DNA of 64,000 nucleotides from Simiduia aestuariiviva. GTDB lineage: Bacteria; Pseudomonadota; Gammaproteobacteria; Pseudomonadales; Cellvibrionaceae. The notes beneath the pieces are model-generated. The model had not been told where the DNA came from and made no database searches. It saw nothing but the letters and a program-made list of their open reading frames with translations. The stretch is taken from contig NZ_JACHXZ010000004.1 of NCBI RefSeq assembly GCF_014192475.1, positions 423,348-487,347 on the forward strand, given 5' to 3'. Every line of letters starts with the position of its first letter. Position 1 is the stretch's first letter. Positions 42,825-51,903 of the stretch are shown in pieces. The translations under genes and the position numbers were made by a program.

Positions 42825-44094
42825 CGCGGAATCCACCATTGAAAAAGTGAATAAAAACTTGGCGCGTCGCTATCGTGCTGAACAGCGATTCCGGTTATAC
42901 GGAATCCTGTCGGTGCTGTTTGGGCTTTCCTGTTTGGTGGTGTTGTTCACCGATATCATCGGCAAAGGTTATAAAGGTTTTGTATCTACCGAGATCTATC
43001 TCACGGTAGATTTGAGCAGTGATGATTTAGGCATCAGTGATCCTGAAGTTGAAAATGCGTTCATGCAGGCAGACTTTGAGGGAGCCATCAAGCGAGCACT
43101 CTACGCGCGCTTGGACGTGACCGACCGGCGCGCAAAGCGCGCGCTTAATGCGCTTATCAGTAGCGGTGCGAGTTATGCACTGCGCGATCAAGTAAAGCGT
43201 CAACCGGAACTATTGGATAGCTCCCACGGATTTTGGTTGTTGGCCGATGATGATGTGGATACCTGGTATAAGAGTGTGGATTCCAAATCGCCTTTTACGG
43301 GTCGCTTGAGCGACGAACAGTTGACTTGGTTGCAAACGCTGGACTTCAGCGGCGAGTTGCGTACTGCACTCAACACGACATTTTTTACTAGCGGCGATTC
43401 ACGTGAACCTGAGATGGCCGGTATTATGGGGGCGGCATTAGGCTCTTTCTTTACCGTGTTAGTGACACTGCTATTATCGTTTCCCATTGGGGTTGCGGCC
43501 GCTGTCTATCTTGAAGAATATGCACCAAAAAATCGCTGGACGGATCTTATTGAAGTCAACATCAATAACCTGGCTGCGGTGCCATCAATTATTTTTGGCC
43601 TCTTAGGCCTTGCGATATTTATCAATTTCTTTGAAATGCCACGTTCAATACCCTTAGTGGGTGGGCTGGTGCTAACGTTGATGACCCTACCCACCATTAT
43701 CATTTCCAGCCGCGCCGCTATCAAAGCGGTCCCACCGTCAATACGTGAGGCGGCGCTGGGTTTGGGTGCATCCAAGATGCAAATGGTTATGCACCACGTG
43801 TTGCCCTTGGCCATGCCTGGCATGCTTACCGGTGCCATTATCGGCATGGCCCAGGCGTTGGGTGAAACCGCACCGCTATTGATGATCGGCATGGTGGCCT
43901 TTGTTGTGGACCTACCTGGTGGTGTGATGGATGCGGCGACTGCCCTGCCCGTACAAATATTTTTATGGGCCGACAGTCCTGAGCGCGCCTTTGTAGAAAA
44001 GACCTCGGCAGCCATTATGGTACTGCTTGGATTCTTGTTTTTAATGAATGCACTGGCTGTCTGGCTACGCCGGCGGTTGGAGCGTCGCTGGTAA
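42817..44094 (+). CDS. pstA: phosphate ABC transporter permease PstA
   Basis: 425-residue permease, longer than the E. coli protein (296) owing to a hydrophilic insert of about 140 residues after the first membrane helix (roughly residues 55-200). This matches the DUF3333-bearing PstA of pseudomonads. The permease core shows GVAAAVYLEEYAPKNRWTDLIEVNINNLAAVPSIIFGLLGL and the EAA loop IKAVPPSIREAALGLGASKMQMVMHHVLPLAMPGMLTG. Overlaps pstC; pstB follows after 31 bases. Confidence 0.93.
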   Translation: MTSAESTIEKVNKNLARRYRAEQRFRLYGILSVLFGLSCLVVLFTDIIGKGYKGFVSTEIYLTVDLSSDDLGISDPEVENAFMQADFEGAIKRALYARLDVTDRRAKRALNALISSGASYALRDQVKRQPELLDSSHGFWLLADDDVDTWYKSVDSKSPFTGRLSDEQLTWLQTLDFSGELRTALNTTFFTSGDSREPEMAGIMGAALGSFFTVLVTLLLSFPIGVAAAVYLEEYAPKNRWTDLIEVNINNLAAVPSIIFGLLGLAIFINFFEMPRSIPLVGGLVLTLMTLPTIIISSRAAIKAVPPSIREAALGLGASKMQMVMHHVLPLAMPGMLTGAIIGMAQALGETAPLLMIGMVAFVVDLPGGVMDAATALPVQIFLWADSPERAFVEKTSAAIMVLLGFLFLMNALAVWLRRRLERRW

Positions 44095-44125
44095 CGCAAC
44101 GCCTAGAGAGTGACAGGTAACCCCT

Positions 44126-44974
44126 ATGACAACGGCAGCAACACAGGCCCCAATGAATATTTCTGAACACACTGCACAGGCGCACGCCGATAAAACCGTC
44201 GGCGAACCCTTGGTGAAAAATGCCAAAATGAGCATGCGGGGCGTCAACGTTTTCTACGCCGATAAGCAGGCTATTTACGGTGTGGATTTGGATATCGGTC
44301 GCAATGAAGTGATTGCCATGATTGGTCCATCGGGATGCGGTAAGTCCACGTTTTTGCGTTGCCTAAACCGCATGAACGACACCATCGACATCTGCCGCGT
44401 CGAGGGCAAGTTAATGTTGGAAAATCAGGATATTTACGACCCCAGCCTCGATGTCGTGCCGTTGCGGGCGCGGGTTGGCATGGTGTTTCAAAAACCCAAT
44501 CCATTTCCAAAAAGTATTTATGACAATGTGGCCTACGGGCCCCGTATTCATGGTTTGGCAAGCCGTCGCACAGAGTTGGATGAGATTGTTGAAACCAGTT
44601 TGCGCAAAGCCGGTTTATGGGATGAAGTGAAAGACCGCCTGCATGGGCCGGGTACGGGATTGTCGGGTGGTCAGCAGCAGCGCTTGTGCATTGCGCGCAC
44701 CATTGCAGTGAGCCCAGAAGTGATTTTGATGGATGAACCCTGCTCCGCACTGGACCCCATCGCCACGGCAAAAATTGAAGAATTGATTGCTGAGTTGAGT
44801 GAAAATTACACCATCGCCATCGTGACCCACTCAATGCAGCAAGCGGCGCGCGTTTCTCATCGCACCGCGTATTTTCATTTGGGCAAGCTGATTGAAGTAA
44901 ACGACACCGAAAAAGTGTTTACCAATCCGGATCACGATTTAACAGAGGCTTACATCACTGGCCGGTTCGGCTGA
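44126..44974 (+). CDS. pstB: phosphate ABC transporter ATP-binding protein PstB
   Basis: 282-residue ATPase. Walker [21 protein letters not shown], signature [43 protein letters not shown] and the switch His region [19 protein letters not shown] are PstB-specific (split here only by ordinary residues). The first 40 residues form a variable hydrophilic tail rather than part of the fold, so a later start is possible; ATG 44126 is the first. Followed by phoU after 14 bases. Confidence 0.95.
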   Translation: MTTAATQAPMNISEHTAQAHADKTVGEPLVKNAKMSMRGVNVFYADKQAIYGVDLDIGRNEVIAMIGPSGCGKSTFLRCLNRMNDTIDICRVEGKLMLENQDIYDPSLDVVPLRARVGMVFQKPNPFPKSIYDNVAYGPRIHGLASRRTELDEIVETSLRKAGLWDEVKDRLHGPGTGLSGGQQQRLCIARTIAVSPEVILMDEPCSALDPIATAKIEELIAELSENYTIAIVTHSMQQAARVSHRTAYFHLGKLIEVNDTEKVFTNPDHDLTEAYITGRFG

Positions 44975-44988
44975 TAGGGAGCGCAGAT

Positions 44989-45705
44989 ATGGATAAGTTG
45001 CATTTAGATCGCCACATCTCACGCCAATTTAATGTGGAGCTGGAAGCCCTGCGCACCCAGCTGCTAGAAATGGGCGGTCTAGTGGAACAGCAGGTGACAG
45101 ACGCGGTGGCCAGTATTGAATCCGGTGATACTGCCCTGGCTGAAAAAGTGATCGTCAACGAAGATCGCGTGGACGATTTTGAAATTGAGCTCGATGAGCA
45201 AGCCACCTTGGTGTTGGCCCGTCGGCAACCGGCCGCCTCAGATTTGCGATTGGTGCTGGCGGTTATCAAAGCCGTACGCGATTTGGAGCGCATCGGTGAC
45301 GAGGCGCAAAAGGTCGCGAAGATGGCCATTGCGCTGTCGGGTGAAGGCGCCAATCGTCGCGGTGCGACGGAATTGCGCCATATAGGTGCCAGCGTGTTGA
45401 CCATGATGAACCAAGGGCTCGATGCCTTTGCGCGCTTTGATGCCGAAGCTGCATTGCGGGTGGTGGAGGCCGATGAATCGGTGGACCGTGAATACAAGAC
45501 GGCCATTCGCGAGATGGTGACCTACATGATGGAAGATCCCCGTGAAATCTCGCGCGTGATGAACGTCCTGTGGGCCTTGCGGGCGCTAGAGCGCATTGGT
45601 GATCACGTGCGCAATATTTGCGAGCACGTCGTGTACCTGGTGCGCGGGCTAGATATCCGCCACATCAGCTTGGATGAAGCCGAGGCGAAAATTCTCAACC
45701 AGTAG
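44989..45705 (+). CDS. phoU: phosphate signalling regulator PhoU
   Basis: 238-residue helical protein with two PhoU repeats (about 18-105 and 125-215); the metal-site type motifs are VINEDRVDDFEIELDEQA and RVVEADESVDREYK. PhoU links Pst activity to the PhoR kinase and keeps the regulon off when phosphate is plentiful. ATG preceded by GGGAGCGCAG. Last gene of the pst operon; the cognate PhoR and PhoB are encoded 5-7 kb downstream on the other strand. Confidence 0.95.
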   Translation: MDKLHLDRHISRQFNVELEALRTQLLEMGGLVEQQVTDAVASIESGDTALAEKVIVNEDRVDDFEIELDEQATLVLARRQPAASDLRLVLAVIKAVRDLERIGDEAQKVAKMAIALSGEGANRRGATELRHIGASVLTMMNQGLDAFARFDAEAALRVVEADESVDREYKTAIREMVTYMMEDPREISRVMNVLWALRALERIGDHVRNICEHVVYLVRGLDIRHISLDEAEAKILNQ

Positions 45706-45713
45706 CGCCGATC

Positions 45714-45747
45714 GAGGTCATTGCCACTATACTGTGACAATGGCCTC
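45714..45747. repeat. inverted repeat after phoU
   Basis: GAGGTCATTG (45714-45723) and CAATGGCCTC (45738-45747) can pair over 10 positions with one T-G wobble; the loop is 14 bases. It begins 8 bases after the phoU stop and lacks a T-run, so it may stabilise the phoU 3' end or act as a weak terminator. Confidence 0.55.
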
Positions 45748-45759
45748 CGAGAACTTCCA

Positions 45760-45984
45760 GTGATTTATCGCACCCTGCTGCTAGCGCTACTGTCGTGGTT
45801 GATCTCAGCATGCGAGCCCTCGCGCATTGAGCGCATGTCCGACTTTGAGCTGAGCGAACGCTACAGCAACTGCCTAGAAAAAAAGCCCACCGCCCCCGGA
45901 TATGCCACCGCCTGCGAGAATATGCGGCGCGAGTGTGAGCGCCGCAAGCGCGAGCTCGGCACCTTTGTTTGCCCCAGCCGCTGA
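45760..45984 (+). CDS. small putative lipoprotein, unknown function
   Basis: About 74 residues if begun at GTG 45760: a short signal RTLLLALLSWLISAC with lipobox LISAC places the lipidated Cys near residue 18. The mature part is Glu/Arg-rich with three more Cys (SNCLEKKPTAPGYATACENMRREC, ERRKRELGTFVC) that could form disulphides. An in-frame TTG at 45721 would add 13 residues but breaks the signal pattern. It follows phoU by 54 bases in the same direction, so it may belong to the Pho transcript. I recognise no family. Confidence 0.6.
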   Translation: MIYRTLLLALLSWLISACEPSRIERMSDFELSERYSNCLEKKPTAPGYATACENMRRECERRKRELGTFVCPSR

Positions 45985-46012
45985 GGCGCTGGGACTCACC
46001 CGCCTCTGCCCC

Positions 46013-46018
46013 TATAAT
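46013..46018 (+). promoter_or_regulatory. candidate -10 element upstream of the DUF4265-like gene
   Basis: Perfect TATAAT 51 bases before the ATG at 46070; the -35 position (TGGGAC, 45990-45995) is weak. Confidence 0.4.
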
Positions 46019-46069
46019 AGCCCTCCTTCAAATACAGGCGCTCCGGCGCAATTGCGACAGAGATAGTGA

Positions 46070-46546
46070 ATGCAGGCTCTACAGGTTATTGAAATGTTTG
46101 CCGGCTACAACCCGCAGGGGCAGCCGGTTGCTGAAAAACTGCAGGTGCGTGCCAACGAAGATGGCACCCTTCAGCTGGTAAAATCACCGGCGTTTATCAA
46201 AGGCTTGGCCGCCGGCGACACCCTTAAATTGGATCCCGAAGATCAGGCGTTCGAAATCGTGCGACGTAGCGGCAATGTGTGCATACGCGTCTATGGCCGC
46301 GAGGACCTGGGCGCTGTGGCAGAAACCTTGACCGCAGAACTGGAAAAGCTGGGCGGTGAGCTGGATATCGAAACCCCACGTATGTTGGTGTACACCGTCC
46401 ACGTTAGCTTGGGCTTCAGCGCCATCGAGGCCATTCTCAACAAATGCCTGACCGATCAATGCCAGTGGTTATACGGCAACGTCTACGACCCCGAAGATGG
46501 CGAAACGCCTCTCAATTGGTGGCAGGAAATCCTGGCTCCCGAATAA
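46070..46546 (+). CDS. DUF4265-like protein of unknown function
   Basis: 158-residue acidic soluble protein, no signal or membrane segment. The order VRANEDGTLQLVKSPAFIKGLAAGDTLKLDPEDQAFEIVRRSGNVCIRVYG, then LGGELDIETPRMLVYTVHV, resembles DUF4265 proteins as I remember them: a small beta domain followed by an alpha-beta domain with the 'on/off' spacing of ELEKLGGELD. I cannot verify this without a profile search. It lies 17 bases before yaaA in the same direction, so the two may be co-transcribed. No catalytic motif is evident. Confidence 0.65.
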   Translation: MQALQVIEMFAGYNPQGQPVAEKLQVRANEDGTLQLVKSPAFIKGLAAGDTLKLDPEDQAFEIVRRSGNVCIRVYGREDLGAVAETLTAELEKLGGELDIETPRMLVYTVHVSLGFSAIEAILNKCLTDQCQWLYGNVYDPEDGETPLNWWQEILAPE

Positions 46547-46563
46547 TCGAACGGAATTAAATT

Positions 46564-47340
46564 ATGTTAATGGTGATTTCGCCGGCTAAAACGCTGGATT
46601 ACGAGACCCCCTGGCAGTATGCCGCAGCCACCGAACCGGCGTTTTTAGCGCAATCACAATCGCTGATCGATCAACTGCGAGGCTTGTCCCCGCACGATAT
46701 TTCAGCCTTGATGAGCGTCAGCGATAAGTTGGGAACACTCAATTTTGATCGCTTTCAGCAATGGCAGACGCCGTTTACCAAAGACAACGCCAAGCCGGCG
46801 CTGTTGGCTTTTAAAGGCGATGTGTACACCGGCCTACAAGCGGAAACCTTTGCTAAGGACGACTACCAGTTTGCCCAAAAACACCTGCGAATTCTGTCGG
46901 GCCTCTACGGATTACTGCGACCCATGGATTTAATGCAGCCCTACCGGCTAGAAATGGGCACCCGCTTTGCCAATGATAGCGCCAAGGACTTATACGGCTT
47001 TTGGGGCGCGCAGTTGACGGAGGCCCTCAATGCCCAGTTGCGCAAATTGCGCAGCGACAGCTTGGTCAATCTCGCATCCAACGAATACTTCAAAGCGGTG
47101 CAACCGAAAGCGCTGGCGACACCGGTGATTACACCGGTATTCAAGGACTTTAAAAACGGCCAGTACAAAATCATCAGCTTCTACGCTAAAAAAGCGCGGG
47201 GCATGATGGCGGCGTTTGCGATCAAAGAGCGACTGACCGATGCGATGGCATTGAAGGAATTCGATTGGGATGGCTATTACTTTGACGCCGAGGCGTCCAC
47301 AGAAACCCAATGGGAGTTTCGCAGAGATGCCCAAGATTAG
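46564..47340 (+). CDS. yaaA: peroxide stress protein YaaA
   Basis: 258-residue YaaA/DUF328 protein. Signature blocks: [82 protein letters not shown] and the ending [13 protein letters not shown]. In E. coli YaaA lowers free iron during peroxide stress and has DNA-binding ability. Length matches (258). OxyR is encoded 12 kb downstream; no OxyR operator was recognised here. Confidence 0.93.
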   Translation: MLMVISPAKTLDYETPWQYAAATEPAFLAQSQSLIDQLRGLSPHDISALMSVSDKLGTLNFDRFQQWQTPFTKDNAKPALLAFKGDVYTGLQAETFAKDDYQFAQKHLRILSGLYGLLRPMDLMQPYRLEMGTRFANDSAKDLYGFWGAQLTEALNAQLRKLRSDSLVNLASNEYFKAVQPKALATPVITPVFKDFKNGQYKIISFYAKKARGMMAAFAIKERLTDAMALKEFDWDGYYFDAEASTETQWEFRRDAQD

Positions 47341-47493
47341 CCTTTTGCACTAATATTGGCTTGTTTATATATCTAATTCGTCTTGCGGGAATTCGTCGAA
47401 CTGTTACGATCCGCACCGGTGTGATCATTGCACGAGTGTTCTACCAACAGCCAAATCAATAACAATAACGCGGCAATGTACCGCAGGGCGCCC

Positions 47494-47838
47494 ATGGCAC
47501 AAGATCAAGAATTCGTAACCTATGTCCTTGCCCAGCTTGAGCTGGCGAGTGCGGTTACGGGTTTGCCCACTAAAAGCCACCACCATTTCAACGCCGCCAG
47601 TTTCAGCCTGGGTGGCGATCGCGTTGCGCTCATCGTAAACAACACCTTGTTCATGCACCTCAATGCCGAGGCAGTGCGCCGTTGGCTGCCCGACACGCAA
47701 CCGCTGCAACCCGCAGGCGTCAGCTTAGACAGTCAATTCTACCCAGTGCCCCTGGCTTGGCTCGGCGATATCGAGCGGCTGAGTGATTGCCTGCAGTCTG
47801 CGATCAGTCACACACCTTGCCAAAAAGCCACCGCCTGA
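47494..47838 (+). CDS. TfoX N-terminal domain-like protein
   Basis: About 114 residues from ATG 47494 (MAQDQEFVTYVLAQLEL). FSLGGDRVALIVNNTLFMHLNAEAVRRWLPDTQPLQPAG followed by YPVPLAWLGDIERLSDCLQSAI follows the layout of the TfoX N-terminal domain (glycine-rich beta sheet, 'LxLK' strand, then YxxVP and a C-terminal helix). Such stand-alone domains are common and of unknown role; the competence regulator TfoX has an additional C-terminal domain missing here. Earlier in-frame starts (47476 ATG, 47428 TTG) have no better ribosome site; AGGG lies 6-9 bases before the chosen ATG. Confidence 0.6.
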   Translation: MAQDQEFVTYVLAQLELASAVTGLPTKSHHHFNAASFSLGGDRVALIVNNTLFMHLNAEAVRRWLPDTQPLQPAGVSLDSQFYPVPLAWLGDIERLSDCLQSAISHTPCQKATA

Positions 47839-47886
47839 TCACCACCTCAGCTGCTAGTCTGTAACAAGGACGTAAAGGAGAGCTGC

Positions 47887-48750
47887 ATGAGTGCACGCAT
47901 TCTGGTGGTGGACGACGCCAGTTTCATTCGCGATATGGTAAAAAACAACCTGCGCAGCATGCTGCCTGAGGTTGATTTGTATGACGCTGCTGATGGCCAC
48001 CGAGCCGTGGCCCTGCTTAAGCAACAGAGTATCGATATCATCTTGTCGGATTGGGAAATGCCGGGCATGTCAGGCGAAGAGTTGTTGCAATGGGTGCGCA
48101 GTCAAGCGGACCACCAAGCGACACCCTTTGTGATGGTGACCAGCCGCGGTGATCGGGAGTTTGTGGTGAAGGCCGTGCAAGCGGGCGTATCCGACTATTT
48201 AGTGAAGCCGTTTACACCGGAAGAATTGATGGGCAAGGTGGCCAAGCAGCTCAAACGCTTGGGAATCGAGGCCAAAACCCAACCGGCCAGCGGTGGTGGC
48301 CAAGGGGCGGCATTTGGTTCTATTGAGGCGTTGACGGGGAAGGCGGCAGCCCCCAAACCGAAGGCCGCACAAAGTGCTTCAGCGGCGGCGTTGACGGCCA
48401 AGCCCAGCACCGCCAAAAAAACCGCCAAATCAAAGCCGTCAGCTCACAAGGGATTGGCGCAATTGCGCTTGGCTTCGGGGCAGTTTGAATGTTTGATCCG
48501 AGAGTTATCACTGCAGGCACTCAACGGCGTCATTCAGCGGCGCGATGCGCTACCTGTGATATTTGAGTCGGCCGTACTAGATATCATGGATGCGGACGGT
48601 AAGGCCGTTGCCCGCGTGAATGGCTACATCAGTAGCTTACAGGCGGCTGAACCACGGGTAGATACCCGGTTAGTTAAAATCAGCATTCGCTTTGTGGATG
48701 ATGATCCGGCAAAATTCGAACAGCTTTCGCGCTACATTGCCCGACTCTAA
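47887..48750 (+). CDS. response regulator with PilZ-like C-terminal domain
   Basis: 287 residues. The receiver domain (1-120) is intact: VVDDASFIRD, phospho-acceptor Asp55 in LSDWEMPG, Thr/Ser in MVTSRG and Lys107 in YLVKPF; it is closest to CheY-like/PilG-type receivers. A low-complexity Ala/Lys/Ser linker spans about 128-190. The C-terminal part (RLASGQFECLIRELSLQALNGVIQRRDALP and ISIRFVDDDPAKFEQLSRYIARL) has the shape of PilZ, but the c-di-GMP motifs RxxxR and D/NxSxxG are degenerate (IRELS, ELSLQALNG). No kinase is adjacent. Confidence 0.8.
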   Translation: MSARILVVDDASFIRDMVKNNLRSMLPEVDLYDAADGHRAVALLKQQSIDIILSDWEMPGMSGEELLQWVRSQADHQATPFVMVTSRGDREFVVKAVQAGVSDYLVKPFTPEELMGKVAKQLKRLGIEAKTQPASGGGQGAAFGSIEALTGKAAAPKPKAAQSASAAALTAKPSTAKKTAKSKPSAHKGLAQLRLASGQFECLIRELSLQALNGVIQRRDALPVIFESAVLDIMDADGKAVARVNGYISSLQAAEPRVDTRLVKISIRFVDDDPAKFEQLSRYIARL

Positions 48751-48810
48751 ATCACCGCTCGATTTGTTCCCTAAACGCCACATCTATCATATTAATAACA
48801 GGTGCAGTCT

Positions 48811-49416
48811 GTGGACCCCATTGATCTCAAACCGTTCTCCCAAGCCTGTCAAAACAACCGTGACCCCATATTGCACCATTTGAAGCGCTTGTTTGCCGAC
48901 TGCGGCAATGTCTTGGAGGTTGGCAGCGGCACCGGCCAGCACGCCGTCCACTTTGCCAAAAACCTGCCCCAGGTTAACTGGTATACCAGCGATCTGCCGG
49001 AACACCACGAGGGCATTCAATTGTGGCTCGATGAGTGCCAATTGCCGAATCTACATGCCCCGCTGGCGCTCGATGTGCAGGGCACTTGGCCCCCACTACC
49101 CTCTATCGATGCGGCCTTTACCGCTAACACGGTGCACATTATGTCGTGGGACGCCGTGCAGGCGATGTTTTCGGGCCTGGCCCAGCGCCTGCCGGTTGGG
49201 GGGTTATTGGTGGTGTACGGACCGATGAATTACGGCGGCAGTTATACCAGCGAGAGCAATGAGCGGTTTGACGTGTGGCTCAAGGCGCAGGATCCAGAGC
49301 GCGGTATTCGCGATTACGAAAAGTTGCTGTCGCTGGGTCAAAGTGTGGGCTTAGAGGCGCGTGAAGACAACGAAATGCCCGCCAACAATCGCCTGCTGGT
49401 ATGGCAAAAAGGCTAG
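48811..49416 (+). CDS. SAM-dependent methyltransferase, DUF938 family
   Basis: About 201 residues. The N-terminus FSQACQNNRDPILHHL and the SAM motif VLEVGSGTGQHAVHFAKNLP, then YTSDLPEHHEGIQLW and TANTVHIMSWDAV, YGPMNYGGSYTSESNERFD, are characteristic of DUF938. The substrate of this family is not known to me. GTG 48811 has CAGG 8-11 bases upstream; GTG 48802 is an alternative. Its stop overlaps the convergent COG3146 gene by 4 bases. Confidence 0.85.
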   Translation: MDPIDLKPFSQACQNNRDPILHHLKRLFADCGNVLEVGSGTGQHAVHFAKNLPQVNWYTSDLPEHHEGIQLWLDECQLPNLHAPLALDVQGTWPPLPSIDAAFTANTVHIMSWDAVQAMFSGLAQRLPVGGLLVVYGPMNYGGSYTSESNERFDVWLKAQDPERGIRDYEKLLSLGQSVGLEAREDNEMPANNRLLVWQKG

Positions 49417-50537
49417 CCTTGTTTAAAGGGCAGCAGTTGCTCTGCGGCCTGCAAGTAAGCCGCCGTCTCTTGCCGCTCGCGGTCAATAAACCCTGTGATT
49501 GCCGTGCGCGCGCTGGCGTTGGCCAACCAGTGATTGGAATACACAGGCACCGGTTGAAAGCCCCGCGATATTTTGTGCTCGCCTTGGGCGCCGGAATCAA
49601 AACGCTGTAACCCCCGCTCGATGGCAAATTCGATGCCCTGGTAGTAACAGGCCTCAAAGTGCAGGCAATCAAATTCTTGCAGACAACCCCAATAGCGACC
49701 GTACAGGGTTTCGCTATCGAACAGATAGAGCGCCGCTGCTTGGGGTTCGCCATTGTGGTGGGCGGTTACCATTAACAGGTTGTCGCTCATGTCGCGCCCC
49801 AATTGTTCAAAAAAACCCAAGTTGAGGTAGCCTGGCTGGCCCGAGCGCTTGAGGTAGGTGGTGTGGTAGCAGTGATAGAAAAACCGCCAATCCTCGGCGC
49901 TGATCTGGTGACCGGTGGCGCGCCTTAGGGTAAGCCCCTGGGCCTGCACACGGCGTCGTTCGCGCAATAACGTCTTTCGCTTTCGTGCGGTGAAGGTGTC
50001 GATAAAGTCTGCAAAATCTTCGTAGTTGTCGTTAAACCAATGATATTGCGGTGTTTCGCGCAGGGTCCAGTCGGGCGCCAGCCGGTGCGCCTGTGTCTGT
50101 TGAGTCAACAAGCAATGAACACCGCTAAGGCCCTCGGTTTCGCAGTGGGCCTGCACTTGCAATTGCAGTGTCGCCAACTGCTCGTCGGTGAGTTGGCCCA
50201 GCAGGCGCGGGCCCGTGGCGGGGGTAAATGGCACGGCACACAAAAGCTTTGGGTAGTAATTCAGGCCGGCATTTTGGTAGGCCTGAGCCCACGCCCAATC
50301 GAATACATACTCTCCCCACGAGTGCTGTTTGAGGTACATGGGGGCGGCGGCGATGAGTTGGTCGCCCTCGCGCACCAGTAGATGGTGGGGTTGCCAGCCG
50401 GTGGCCGCAGCCACACAGCCATGGTCTTCCAGAGCACGCAAAAAGCGGTGCTGTAAAAAGGGGTAGTCGCTGGCCAAGAGTGCCTGCCATTGGTGCGCGT
50501 CGACGGCGTCGATGGCGCTGACAAATTCCAGCTGCAT
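49413..50537 (-). CDS. GNAT/FemAB-like protein, COG3146 (DUF482) family
   Basis: 374 residues. The family blocks YPFLQHRFLRALEDHGC, YLKQHSWGEYVFDWAWAQAY, YYPKLLCAVPFTPATGPRLL, HWFNDNYEDFADFIDTFTARKRKTLLRERR, YGRYWGCLQEFDCLHFEACYYQGIEFAIERGL and GEHKISRGFQPV are very well conserved. These proteins have a tandem GNAT-like fold related to FemAB and are annotated as possible peptidoglycan-related acyltransferases; no reaction has been fixed. No signal or membrane segment. Convergent with the DUF938 gene. Confidence 0.85.
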   Translation of the reverse strand: MQLEFVSAIDAVDAHQWQALLASDYPFLQHRFLRALEDHGCVAAATGWQPHHLLVREGDQLIAAAPMYLKQHSWGEYVFDWAWAQAYQNAGLNYYPKLLCAVPFTPATGPRLLGQLTDEQLATLQLQVQAHCETEGLSGVHCLLTQQTQAHRLAPDWTLRETPQYHWFNDNYEDFADFIDTFTARKRKTLLRERRRVQAQGLTLRRATGHQISAEDWRFFYHCYHTTYLKRSGQPGYLNLGFFEQLGRDMSDNLLMVTAHHNGEPQAAALYLFDSETLYGRYWGCLQEFDCLHFEACYYQGIEFAIERGLQRFDSGAQGEHKISRGFQPVPVYSNHWLANASARTAITGFIDRERQETAAYLQAAEQLLPFKQG

Positions 50538-50587
50538 AGGCGTTAGGCTAAGTGAATGGAGCGCCAGTATAGGTGGCTGACGGTCAA

Positions 50588-51868
50588 TCAGGCCAGCCGT
50601 TGCTTGGGAAAACGGCAGCTAAATTGAGAGCCCTTGCCAACCTGACTGGCGATCTCTAAGCGCGCATCGTGGCGCGACAACGCGTGTTTAACGATGGCCA
50701 GCCCCAGACCCGTGCCACCGGTGGCGCTGTTGCGGCTGTCGTCAACGCGGTAAAAGCGCTCCGTGAGTCTTGGTAGGTGTCGGGCTTCAATGCCGGGCCC
50801 TTGGTCTGCCACGGTGACGGTCAGGCCGCTCTGATCAACCCTGGCGGTGATAGTAATCTGGGTGTTCGGGGGGGTGTATTTGATAGCGTTGTTGATGAGA
50901 TTGCCAAAGGCGCTTTGCAGTTCCTTTTCCACTCCGCGCAGGGCGATGTTGCTATCGCAGTTGAGCGAGAGCGAGTGGCTCCCCGCCGACAGCGAATTGG
51001 CCTCGTCCACTAAGTGCTGCAGCAAAGGCTGAAGGGAGAGCACTTGGTGGCGATCGGGTATCACCTCCGTTTCCAGCACCGACAACGAAATTAAATCATT
51101 CACCAAGAGGTGCATACGGGTGCACTGCTGCTGCATTTGAGACAGTGGACCGCGCCATTGGACCGGTAGCTGTTCTGCGTCGGCAAAAGTTTCTAAATAG
51201 CCCTTAAGCACTGTCAGGGGGGTGCGCAACTCATGGGAGACATTGGCCACGAAATCTTTGCGCATCTGACTCAAGCGGTGCATAAAGGTGATATCGCGGG
51301 CCACCACGAGCTTTTCATTGTGCCCAAAGCGGGTCACCTGAAATTGCAGGCGGTTGTCTTTGTTACCCGAAGCGGGAATATCGAGAGGCTGCTGAAAATC
51401 CTGCTGTTCTAGGTAGGCCACGAATTTGGGGTTGCGCACATAATTTACCAGCGGCTGACCCTGATCACTTTGCTCGAAGCCAAACATGCGCTCGGCGGCG
51501 GGATTCCACCAATCGATATTGCCGCGGCTATCCAGCAGCAGGACGCCATCGGGCAGTGCCCCGGTGGTTTCTTGCACTCGATTGAGCACTTGTCGAACGC
51601 GCTCGGATTCGCGCTCCTGACGTTTTTGTAGGCGGTAGATACTCTCAAAGATATCCGACCAAATACCGCTGGCCTCGGGTGGCGGCGATTTGCGGCGCTG
51701 GTTTAACCAGATATCCAATTGGCGGATTTGCCAAAGCATCCAGAACATGTACAAACCGCCACCAACCAAACAGGTGGCCATCACGTAACCATTTATCAGC
51801 CCGAACACCAGGCACAGCAGGGTGAACAGTGCGACGCGTTTGAGCTCGGCGTTAAATCCTCTGAGCAC
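50588..51868 (-). CDS. phoR: phosphate regulon sensor histidine kinase PhoR
   Basis: 426 residues. Two adjacent N-terminal membrane helices (about 12-30 and 33-47) without a periplasmic domain, a linker, a PAS domain (about 98-195; ALPDGVLLLDSRGNIDWWNPAAERMFGF), the H-box FVANVSHELRTPL (His212) and the HATPase domain (NLINNAIKYTP, VADQGPGI, TGGTGLGLAIVKH). This matches PhoR, which senses phosphate through Pst-PhoU. GTG start, 35 bases after phoB, with AAGGA further upstream. Its partner Pst-PhoU is at 40-46 kb. Confidence 0.93.
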   Translation of the reverse strand: MLRGFNAELKRVALFTLLCLVFGLINGYVMATCLVGGGLYMFWMLWQIRQLDIWLNQRRKSPPPEASGIWSDIFESIYRLQKRQERESERVRQVLNRVQETTGALPDGVLLLDSRGNIDWWNPAAERMFGFEQSDQGQPLVNYVRNPKFVAYLEQQDFQQPLDIPASGNKDNRLQFQVTRFGHNEKLVVARDITFMHRLSQMRKDFVANVSHELRTPLTVLKGYLETFADAEQLPVQWRGPLSQMQQQCTRMHLLVNDLISLSVLETEVIPDRHQVLSLQPLLQHLVDEANSLSAGSHSLSLNCDSNIALRGVEKELQSAFGNLINNAIKYTPPNTQITITARVDQSGLTVTVADQGPGIEARHLPRLTERFYRVDDSRNSATGGTGLGLAIVKHALSRHDARLEIASQVGKGSQFSCRFPKQRLA

Positions 51869-51903
51869 CGTAAACTAGGTCCTTTGGTTTGTGGTGTGAG
51901 TAT

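Noticed and set aside
43393-43414. TTCACGTGAA inside pstA as a third parS
   Set aside because: Only the central ten bases match; the outer positions differ at several places from the parS consensus.
43506-44099. 197-codon open frame antisense to pstA
   Set aside because: Translation is Ser/Thr/Ile-rich filler; pstA permease motifs are clear on the plus strand.
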